8,864 nt of DNA from Phycisphaerae bacterium (lineage in GTDB: Bacteria; Planctomycetota; Phycisphaerae; UBA1845; Fen-1342). The position numbers were made by a program, and so were the translations under genes. The notes under the pieces are model-generated. The model searched no databases and had not been told where the DNA came from. It was given only the letters and a program-made list of their open reading frames with translations. Each line of letters starts with the position of its first letter. Position 1 is the first letter of the stretch. This document shows positions 1-5,077 of this stretch, piece by piece. The DNA lies in contig JALHOX010000181.1 in assembly GCA_022842805.1 (NCBI GenBank), forward strand, positions 1 through 8,864, read 5' to 3'.

Positions 1-96
1 GGCGAAGAGGACGCGCGAGGGATTTGTCGCGCCGCCGCTGCTGCCATTTGCGCTCGCGGCGTTGGTTGATTCTCGCTGGGCCGGCATGAACTCCAT
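1..96 (-). CDS. Possible 5' end of a divergent gene, cut by the window edge
   Basis: Read on the minus strand, an ATG at 96 (a second ATG at 99 lies just before it) opens a frame that stays free of stops for 32 codons to the window edge. About three quarters of its third codon positions are G or C. A GAGG Shine-Dalgarno-like motif (CCTC at 103-106 on the plus strand) lies six bases before the ATG at 96. The visible product begins MEFMPAQRES and is rich in Ser, Asn, Gly and Ala, so it looks like a disordered N-terminus; no family can be named. A competing plus-strand frame is also open from the edge to 244, so this call is tentative. If real, the gene is divergent from the cluster that starts at 339. 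Confidence 0.35.
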   Translation of the reverse strand, partial: MEFMPAQRESTNAASANGSSGGATNPSRVLFA

Positions 97-122
97 CATA
101 AGCCTCGGGGGGCGGATTCCCA

Positions 123-153
123 TTTTGGCGTCGAGCGGTGTGCGGCGCCAAAA
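123..153. repeat. Inverted repeat in the divergent intergenic region
   Basis: TTTTGGCG (123-130) and CGCCAAAA (146-153) are perfect 8-base inverted arms around a 15-base spacer. The site lies just upstream of the possible divergent gene and well ahead of the gene at 339. It could be an operator or a weak hairpin; nothing downstream decides between these. Confidence 0.45.
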
Positions 154-287
154 CGCGCAGACGGCCAGTTCGCCGTTGGATATGCGACGATGGTCCGCCT
201 TTCTGAAGGGACCACCTGTGGGGCGCACGATTTGCAGGAAATAGCGGACTGGGCCCCGCGAATACCTCGGTCGCGCTCCAAGCTCGA

Positions 288-307
288 GCGCCGATTGGAA
301 TCGGCGC
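288..307. promoter_or_regulatory. Perfect palindrome upstream of the plus-strand cluster
   Basis: GCGCCGATT, a two-base GG centre, then AATCGGCGC form a perfect 9-base inverted repeat that ends 31 bases before the ATG at 339. Its size, symmetry and position suit a dimeric repressor operator or a short leader hairpin. No convincing -35/-10 pair could be placed next to it, so the regulatory role is an inference. Confidence 0.4.
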
Positions 308-338
308 GGGGCGCGGCGCGAGTACACTAGAGGCAGAG

Positions 339-773
339 ATGGAACCAACTCCCAACGGCGGCGGCTTTCCCGGCAGCGGGATTCTCGGGCGACTGGGCGA
401 GAAGGTGATCGGCTGGATCGCTTTCGGCCTGCTGGCGCTCGGCGCCTACGGCATCTACTCGCTCGGGCCGGAGGGTCGCGGCGCGATCGCTTCCGCCGCC
501 GGGCGAATCGCGATGTTCGCGGCGACTGTGCTGGTTTTGCCATGGCTGTCGCGGTTTTTCATCAAGCGGCTGCTGTCGATCGGCGAAAACTGGGTTGGCC
601 TGGCGCTGATCGCGGGGCTCACGTTTATTGATCTGGTCGTGGGGCTGTGGCTGTTGGGCGGACTGCCGATCGGCTTTTGGGGCTGGCTGATCAGCCTCGC
701 GATCGTCGGATTGATTGCTTCATACAATTACTTTGTGTGCGAATATCTGGCCGAAACGCTCGGTGGCATGTGA
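339..773 (+). CDS. Small four-helix integral membrane protein, family unknown
   Basis: The 144-residue product has a short Gly/Pro-rich N-terminus and four hydrophobic stretches, at roughly residues 22-42, 53-71, 84-107 and 110-133, so it should sit in the inner membrane with little soluble mass. Arg and Lys residues cluster between the second and third helices (around RFFIKRLL, 72-79). I recognise no family and see no catalytic motif. The ATG has an AGAGG Shine-Dalgarno site five bases upstream (329-333). The gene leads a same-strand cluster, and the kinase start follows 49 bases after its stop, so co-transcription is likely. It might anchor or respond to the kinase or the membrane-remodelling proteins downstream, but nothing in its own sequence shows that. 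Confidence 0.8.
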   Translation: MEPTPNGGGFPGSGILGRLGEKVIGWIAFGLLALGAYGIYSLGPEGRGAIASAAGRIAMFAATVLVLPWLSRFFIKRLLSIGENWVGLALIAGLTFIDLVVGLWLLGGLPIGFWGWLISLAIVGLIASYNYFVCEYLAETLGGM

Positions 774-822
774 ACGCGACGAAGGTGTGGGTCGGGCCGC
801 CGACGGCAGCGACGGGGAGAAA

Positions 823-1938
823 ATGACGACGCGCTACCAAGCTGGGACGCGAATCAGCGAATACCTGCTCGAAGCCATGCTGGGCGGCGGCGCCTTTGGT
901 GAGGTCTGGCGCGCGCGGCACCATGTGTGGCAGGATCAGGAGGTCGCGATCAAGTTGCCCACCGCGCCGGAGTACGTCCGATACCTGCAGCACGAAGGCA
1001 ATGTCGTCCACAAGCTGCGTCATCCGAACATCGTCTCGGTCCTCGGGCTCGATCCTTACGCGGATCAGCCCTACATGATCATGGAGCTGGTGCGCGGACC
1101 GGACCTCGCGGCGCTGATCCGCGAACATCCGAAGGGGCTGCCGCTCGCGCTGGCGCGAAATGTGCTGCTCGGCATGCTGCGGGCGATGAGGGCGGCGCAT
1201 GCGGCGGGCGTGCTGCATCGCGACCTGAAGCCGAGCAACGTGATGTTGCAGCTCGGCGGGCGGGCGGCGGCGAGCGCGACGCCGGACGATGTGCGCGTGA
1301 CCGACTTTGGGCTGGCGAGCGGCGCGGGGGCCGAGACGCTGCGCTCCTTGGCGCAATCGGTGGCGATCGGCAGCACGGGCAGCGATCTGGTGGGCACGCT
1401 GGCCTACATGGCGCCGGAGGTGCGCGACGGGCAGCGGCCGCACGATGCGAAATCGGACTTGTATTCCATTGGCGTGATCTTGTTTGAGATGCTGATCGGC
1501 GAGCGGCCGGCGGGAGCCGATTCGCCGATGGCGGTGCGGGCCGATGTTCCGGCGGATCTGGATCGCGTTTTTCGGATGATGTACACGCGGCATGAGCGAC
1601 GGCAGGAGTCGGCGGAGGCGGTGCTGCGAGAGCTCACGACCGCGCCGACCGGCGCCTCGCGCGCTGGATCGGCGGCGGCGGTGCAAACCGGCCTTGGCGC
1701 CCCCCTGCCGCCGACGCCGGCTGTGCCCGGCAAAGTTGCGAGCCATTTGCGCAGCGTGCGCGACCCGCAGTGCAGCCAATGCGGCCACCGCAACGAGCCC
1801 GGCTCGCAGTTTTGCGTGAAGTGCGCTACGCAACTGGTGCCCGTCGTGCGGCGCTGCCCGAAATGCGAGGCCTATCCGGGGCCGCTGGATCGATACTGCA
1901 TCTTCTGCGGCGCGGCGTTGCCGGCGGGGGAGGCATAG
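823..1938 (+). CDS. Cytosolic Ser/Thr protein kinase (Hanks type) with two C-terminal zinc ribbons
   Basis: This 371-residue protein phosphorylates Ser/Thr on unknown targets. The kinase domain covers about residues 12-270 and is complete: Gly-rich loop GGGAFGEV (21-28), ATP-binding Lys44 in VAIK, Glu58 as the likely helix-C partner, catalytic loop HRDLKPSN (132-139) with Asp134, DFG at 161-163, GT(L)AYMAPE (191-199), and Asp212 in SDLYSIGV. A disordered linker leads to two CxxC...CxxC zinc ribbons: Cys317/320/331/334 and Cys345/348/359/362. No transmembrane helix is present, unlike many bacterial receptor kinases. The frame is open further upstream to 715, but the ATG at 823 follows a GGGGAG ribosome site (814-819) and begins just before the kinase fold. 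It lies between two membrane-protein genes and upstream of the ESCRT-III-like genes, whose products are candidate substrates (inference). Confidence 0.95.
   Translation: MTTRYQAGTRISEYLLEAMLGGGAFGEVWRARHHVWQDQEVAIKLPTAPEYVRYLQHEGNVVHKLRHPNIVSVLGLDPYADQPYMIMELVRGPDLAALIREHPKGLPLALARNVLLGMLRAMRAAHAAGVLHRDLKPSNVMLQLGGRAAASATPDDVRVTDFGLASGAGAETLRSLAQSVAIGSTGSDLVGTLAYMAPEVRDGQRPHDAKSDLYSIGVILFEMLIGERPAGADSPMAVRADVPADLDRVFRMMYTRHERRQESAEAVLRELTTAPTGASRAGSAAAVQTGLGAPLPPTPAVPGKVASHLRSVRDPQCSQCGHRNEPGSQFCVKCATQLVPVVRRCPKCEAYPGPLDRYCIFCGAALPAGEA
1926..1933 (+). promoter_or_regulatory. Strong ribosome binding site that decides a TTG start
   Basis: GGGGGAGG at the very end of the kinase gene lies eight bases before TTG at 1942. 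It makes this TTG a better start than the first in-frame ATG at 1990, and it implies translation coupled to the kinase, whose stop codon is three bases before the TTG. Confidence 0.6.
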
Positions 1939-1941
1939 ACC

Positions 1942-2271
1942 TTGAACCTCTTGCTGGCAAATGTCGAGATCTGCGTCGGCGTCTGTTTTATGGTCGGCGG
2001 ATTGTCGATTCTGATCCCGATCGTGACGGCGTTTTGGAAGGTCGCCGCGTTCATGTGGCGCTTTCTCGTCGGCGAGCCCGACGCGCCGGCGTTGCAAAGC
2101 CGCTCGGTGAATCTGCGCTGCGCGCGGCGCGGCTGCGGCGAGCTGAATTGGAACGACTCGCGATTTTGCCGGCGATGCGGGAACGCGCTGACGATGGAGT
2201 CGCAGAGTTTCCGGCGGGACAGCGGTGCTGCGCTGCGCAGCCGAAAGGACGACGTTGATGTCCGCGGCTGA
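1942..2271 (+). CDS. Small membrane-anchored zinc-ribbon protein
   Basis: The 109-residue product has one long hydrophobic segment near the N-terminus (about residues 8-43, possibly two close-packed helices split at Pro26). It is followed by a single zinc ribbon with Cys60, Cys65, Cys76 and Cys79 (CX4C...CX2C) and a short polar tail. The ribbon resembles the two at the end of the kinase encoded just upstream. TTG is chosen as the start because of the strong GGGGGAGG site at 1926-1933. The reading frame is the same as that of the kinase, separated only by TAG and one codon, so it could be the split-off C-terminal part of a formerly membrane-bound kinase. It overlaps the next gene by 14 bases. 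Function unknown; a membrane partner or docking protein for the kinase is a reasonable guess. Confidence 0.75.
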   Translation: MNLLLANVEICVGVCFMVGGLSILIPIVTAFWKVAAFMWRFLVGEPDAPALQSRSVNLRCARRGCGELNWNDSRFCRRCGNALTMESQSFRRDSGAALRSRKDDVDVRG

Positions 2272-3712
2272 AGCCGATCGATTTCGCGTGTTTGAAACGC
2301 GGCTACTGACGCAGCTAGAGCAGCGCGCCAAGAGGCTGGTGAAACGCAAGCTGCCGGGCAAGAGCGTTGAGACGATGGCCGTCGGCGACGGGACGGACGC
2401 GCTTCGCAACGCGCTGCGGCGGATGAACCGGCGCGATCCGGACCTGCTCGATTCGCTGCCGGGAAATCGCGCGATTCAGATTCATTTCAAGCGCGGGCTG
2501 TGGGCGACGCTGCGCGGCACGCCGCAAGACCGCGTGCGGGCGACGACGATCGTGCCGGTCGAATCGATCGTGAGCGGGGACGACGCCTCGCCCGCCGGGC
2601 GCGACGCCGTGCTTGACGCGCTGGCGCGCTACGAAGTGATGCCGCGCAACGGCAAGCCCTCGATCGTGGTGCTGGGCAGCGCCTCGGGCTTTTCGGACGC
2701 GGCGTGGGACCTGGCTCGCCAGCCGGGCCCGCCGCATGTAGTGCTGATTTCGCCCCGCGGCGATGGCGGATGGGACATCCGTATGTCCGATGCGATGCGA
2801 AAATCCGATTGGGCGGTGCTCTTTGAGTTTGAGACCGCCGACGAGCGTCAGGAGCGGCTCCAGTATCATCTGAGTCAGCAGATCGAGGCGCTGGAGACGC
2901 GCGGGCTGTCGATGGACGAGCTGGCGGCGCTTCTGGGCGTGGCCCCGGAGCAGGTCGGCCCGCTGGTCGAGCGGGCCTGTCGCAGCGATCGGCGATTGAT
3001 GGTGGTCGTGCACGATGGTCAGCGGCGACTGGCGCGCAGCCCGCTGGCGGATGAGGAACGATCGATGAGCATGTGGAGCCGGATTCGGCGATGGCTGGGG
3101 CTGAAGCCCTCGATCGCGCAGCAGGTCCTCGACCTGACGCAGCAGCGCGTCAAGCTCGAACAGGCGCGGGGCGAGATCGACGGCAAGATCGAGCGGCTCG
3201 AAAAAGACGAACGCAGCGCCGTGCAGAGCGGCGCAAGCGCCAAGACGCTGGTCGAGAAAAAGCAACTGGCGGGGAAGCTGGTGCGCGTGCGGCGCGAGCT
3301 GACGCGCTTTCGCACGCAGGCGCAGGTCTACACCAACCAAATCGAAGTGCTGGGCACGCACATCCACCACCTCTCGCTCAAGCAGCAGGGCGCGAAGATG
3401 GATCTGCCCAGCGCGGAAGACCTGACGCGTTCGGCCGCCGAGGCCGAGAGCGTGATGGCCGAGCTGTCGGCCAACGCGGAACTGGCGCAGAGCATCGAAG
3501 TCGGCATGATGTCGCCCGGGCAGTCGGACGCCGAGGACGAAATCCTGAAGGAATTTGAGCGCGAGGCGGGAGTGACGGCGGCTCAACCCGCCGCCACGAG
3601 CACGGCGCGCGAGGCGATGCCCCCTCTGCCGAGCGAACCGGCGAGCGCCGGCCGCGAGCGAGCGAATGAGGCGCCGGCGCGGATGCGCAGCGAGGGACCG
3701 CAGGCGGGATAG
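2258..3712 (+). CDS. Winged-helix plus ESCRT-III-like (Snf7 fold) fusion protein
   Basis: The 484-residue protein has several parts. Residues 1-195 include an alpha/beta region I do not recognise (strands SIVVLGS 135-141 and HVVLISP 160-166). Residues 200-262 look like a winged helix (helices ELAALLGV and EQVGPLVERAC, wing RRLMVVVHDGQRRL). A short amphipathic segment, SMWSRIRRWLGL (271-282), is followed by a charged helical hairpin (about 285-375), further helices (385-418) and an acidic helix EDEILKEFEREAG (426-438). The tail is disordered with MPPLPSEP at 454-461. From 271 on this matches the layout of ESCRT-III proteins, which polymerise on membranes and remodel them; winged helix plus ESCRT-III is also the plan of eukaryotic CHMP7. 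The ATG at 2258 has GAAAGGA eight bases upstream (2243-2249); an alternative start at 2225 has no such support. A PspA/Vipp1-like or unrelated coiled coil remains possible. Confidence 0.7.
   Translation: MSAAEADRFRVFETRLLTQLEQRAKRLVKRKLPGKSVETMAVGDGTDALRNALRRMNRRDPDLLDSLPGNRAIQIHFKRGLWATLRGTPQDRVRATTIVPVESIVSGDDASPAGRDAVLDALARYEVMPRNGKPSIVVLGSASGFSDAAWDLARQPGPPHVVLISPRGDGGWDIRMSDAMRKSDWAVLFEFETADERQERLQYHLSQQIEALETRGLSMDELAALLGVAPEQVGPLVERACRSDRRLMVVVHDGQRRLARSPLADEERSMSMWSRIRRWLGLKPSIAQQVLDLTQQRVKLEQARGEIDGKIERLEKDERSAVQSGASAKTLVEKKQLAGKLVRVRRELTRFRTQAQVYTNQIEVLGTHIHHLSLKQQGAKMDLPSAEDLTRSAAEAESVMAELSANAELAQSIEVGMMSPGQSDAEDEILKEFEREAGVTAAQPAATSTAREAMPPLPSEPASAGRERANEAPARMRSEGPQAG
3053..3067 (+). 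promoter_or_regulatory. Internal ribosome site and ATG at the start of the ESCRT-III-like core
   Basis: Inside the fusion gene, GAGGAA (3053-3058) lies six bases before an in-frame ATG at 3065 (residue 270). Starting there would give a 215-residue stand-alone core beginning MSMWSRIRRWLGL, close in length to the other two ESCRT-III-like proteins (202 and 203 residues). The placement exactly at the domain border is suggestive, but GAGGAA also simply encodes Glu-Glu here, so chance is a real alternative. Confidence 0.4.
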
Positions 3713-3714
3713 GA

Positions 3715-3850
3715 GAGTTGCGAGTGTCGAGTGCGGAGTGTCGAGTTCAAGAGAAGATCAACATGGGCGACTCTTCTGCCTTCAACTCGACACTCTGCAC
3801 TCGCAACTCGACACTTGGCTTTTTGCACTCGAGACTCGAAACTCGCTTTG
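3715..3850. repeat. Palindromic intergenic repeat with long imperfect hairpin
   Basis: The space between two cluster genes is filled by short units built from ACTCGACACTC-type words in both orientations. The arms at 3728-3747 and 3784-3803 are 20 bases each and complementary at all but one position, which would be a G-U pair in RNA. An outer GAGTTG (3715-3720) can pair with CAACTC (3804-3809) around a bulge. Degenerate copies (ACTCGAGACTCGAAACTCG) continue to about 3845, almost to the ribosome site of the next gene. In form it is like a REP/BIME-type intergenic repeat. In a transcript it would make a strong hairpin that could weaken read-through or shield mRNA. Confidence 0.8.
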
Positions 3851-3860
3851 AGGTTGTTCG

Positions 3861-4469
3861 ATGAATTTCTTCACCTGGCTAACTACAAAGCGCAAGACCC
3901 TCGCGACGATGTCCGTGACCGAGTTGCGGGCCGAGGAACTGCTGCTGCAGAACGAGTGCGAGCGGATGCAGGGGCGCATCGGCAAACTCGCGACCGACAA
4001 GCAGAAGCTGGTCGAGAAGGGCGCGGGCGAGAAGACGCCCGAGCTGCGGCGGACCTTTGCCCAGCAATATGACCTGCTGCACACCGAGCAGAACATGCTG
4101 GCGCGACACCTCAACATCCGCAGCAAAGAGGCGCTGACCGTCTCGCGCCTCCGTCTGTTGCGCGAAAGCGCCGCCCGGGCGGGCGGCATCGCCAGCGCGG
4201 GCCGCATGGTGATTCGCGAGTCGGACCTCGCCGTCATCGAAAAACTGATCGAAAGCGACGCCGTCACCAGCGAGATGTATCAGGAACGCCTCGACGCGAT
4301 CCTCAACATCGGCCACGAAGCCGACGCCGCCGGTGCGGCCGTCTCGCCCGCAGCGGCGGAGTTGCTGAAGGTCTGGGAGGCGATGGACGCCGGGCTGATC
4401 AAGAACAAGGAAGAAGCGTTTGATGAGGCGGAGCGGCGGGTTCGGGAGCGGGGGAAAGCGGCCGGGTGA
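3861..4469 (+). CDS. Helical coiled-coil protein, probable divergent ESCRT-III-like paralogue
   Basis: The 202-residue soluble protein starts with an amphipathic stretch, MNFFTWLTTKRKTL (1-14), then a charged helix (about 20-52), a turn at EKGAGEKTPEL (52-62), a second long helix (about 58-105), an Ala/Gly break (105-115), and three shorter helices (119-132, 135-150, 163-196). The membrane-seeking N-terminus, helical hairpin and short following helices are those expected for ESCRT-III or PspA/Vipp1 relatives. Individual motifs are weaker than in its neighbours, and no MIM-like ending is visible (it ends ERRVRERGKAAG). The ATG has GAGG seven bases upstream (3850-3853). It lies between the two better matches on the same strand, which supports a shared function. 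A generic coiled-coil protein is the alternative. Confidence 0.55.
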   Translation: MNFFTWLTTKRKTLATMSVTELRAEELLLQNECERMQGRIGKLATDKQKLVEKGAGEKTPELRRTFAQQYDLLHTEQNMLARHLNIRSKEALTVSRLRLLRESAARAGGIASAGRMVIRESDLAVIEKLIESDAVTSEMYQERLDAILNIGHEADAAGAAVSPAAAELLKVWEAMDAGLIKNKEEAFDEAERRVRERGKAAG

Positions 4470-4492
4470 GGCGCCTAGTCCGGCCCATGCGG

Positions 4493-4523
4493 CAGTGTCA
4501 GGTGTCACGTGGCAGGTGTCAGG
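4493..4523 (+). repeat. Left imperfect inverted repeat flanking the four-helix-bundle gene
   Basis: CAGTGTCAGGTG (4493-4504), an 11-base variable core, then GTGTCAGG (4516-4523). The two ends are exact complements of the right arm at 5019-5030 and 5000-5007; the core differs. The arm also contains internal near-repeats of the word GTGTCAGG. Confidence 0.75.
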
Positions 4524-4542
4524 GCTCAAATAGGAACGGCTT

Positions 4543-4950
4543 GTGGCGGTTCGACGGTTTGAAGATCTGCGGGTTTGGCAGTTGGCGCGGGAGCTGGCGC
4601 GCGGCGTCTATCGCGCTAGCCAGACCCAGCCACTCAAGAACGATCGAACGCTGCAGGAGCAGATGAAACGGGCCGCGATCAGCATCGTCAGCAACATCGC
4701 CGAGGGCTTCGAGCGGGGAACGCGCAAGCAGCAGGTCGAATTCTGCTACCTCGCGAAGGGGTCGGCGGGCGAGCTCCGGGCCCAGGTGATCGTCGCCACC
4801 GATCTGGGGCTGCTCAATGCGAAGGCGGCCGAGTGGCTCACGGAGCGATGCGAGCGCTGCTCGCGCATGCTGGCGGTTCTGATCGATCACCTGCGCCGCA
4901 GCGGATCGCGCATTCAAGGTGACAAGTTCAAGGCCGTACCGGACAAGTGA
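4543..4950 (+). CDS. Four-helix-bundle protein, S23/23S rRNA intervening-sequence protein family
   Basis: The 135-residue protein shows the family signature clearly: an N-terminal FEDLRVWQLARELARGVY (6-23), the conserved core around LQEQMKRAAISIVSNIAEG (37-55), then the Phe/Tyr-rich helix with FCYLAKGSAGEL (67-78). These proteins fold as an up-down four-helix bundle that assembles into a pentameric ring in the related Avd protein of diversity-generating retroelements. The role of stand-alone members is not established, although a nucleic-acid-binding role has been suggested. No reverse transcriptase or template repeat is nearby, so this is not a retroelement Avd. The start is GTG at 4543 with AGGAA six bases upstream (4532-4536). 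Flanking inverted repeats suggest the gene was inserted into the cluster and is not part of its function. Confidence 0.92.
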   Translation: MAVRRFEDLRVWQLARELARGVYRASQTQPLKNDRTLQEQMKRAAISIVSNIAEGFERGTRKQQVEFCYLAKGSAGELRAQVIVATDLGLLNAKAAEWLTERCERCSRMLAVLIDHLRRSGSRIQGDKFKAVPDK

Positions 4951-4999
4951 CTTCGTCGATGAGGCGCGTCAGGAGTAAGCTTCGTTCACAGAGTCTTCA

Positions 5000-5030
5000 C
5001 CTGACACATGACACTTGCCACCTGACACTG
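5000..5030 (-). repeat. Right imperfect inverted repeat flanking the four-helix-bundle gene
   Basis: CCTGACAC (5000-5007), an 11-base core, then CACCTGACACTG (5019-5030). It is the inverted partner of 4493-4523. It lies ahead of the ATG at 5078 and contains the in-frame TTG at 5015, which is one reason not to use that upstream start for the next gene. Confidence 0.75.
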
Positions 5031-5077
5031 TGACTGCCCCGGCAGACTCGCCGGAGACGGTCGGATTCGAGAGAACA

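Larger units (their letters stand above)
4493..5030. mobile_element. Putative small element: four-helix-bundle gene between inverted repeats
   Basis: Two 31-base imperfect inverted repeats (4493-4523 and 5000-5030) enclose a single gene of the S23/IVP four-helix-bundle family. The whole 538-base unit sits between two genes that appear to belong together (3861-4469 and 5078-5689). There is no transposase. Clear target-site duplications are not visible at the arm ends, so mobility is inferred only from the bracketing arrangement and the unrelated cargo. S23-family genes are known to occur as inserts, classically within 23S rRNA intervening sequences, which fits an insertion-prone gene. Confidence 0.45.

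Noticed and set aside
2..244. Plus-strand frame open from the window edge to 244
   Set aside because: The translation has no family resemblance and competes with the minus-strand start at 96, which has a ribosome site. It could still be the tail of an unseen gene, but nothing supports it.
691..2409. 572-codon minus-strand open frame opposite the kinase
   Set aside because: It is antisense to the kinase gene, is full of Arg, His, Gln and Ala runs typical of shadow frames in GC-rich DNA, and has no recognisable domain.
2315..3586. 423-codon minus-strand frame opposite the winged-helix fusion gene
   Set aside because: Composition rich in Arg, His, Gln and Leu, with no domain and no ribosome site; a mirror of the high-GC coding strand.
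3715..3850. CRISPR array in the repeat-rich intergenic block
   Set aside because: The repeats are short, mixed in orientation and not separated by unique spacers of even length, and no cas gene is present.
4543..4950. Four-helix-bundle gene as an Avd protein of a diversity-generating retroelement
   Set aside because: No reverse transcriptase, template repeat or variable repeat is present in the window.
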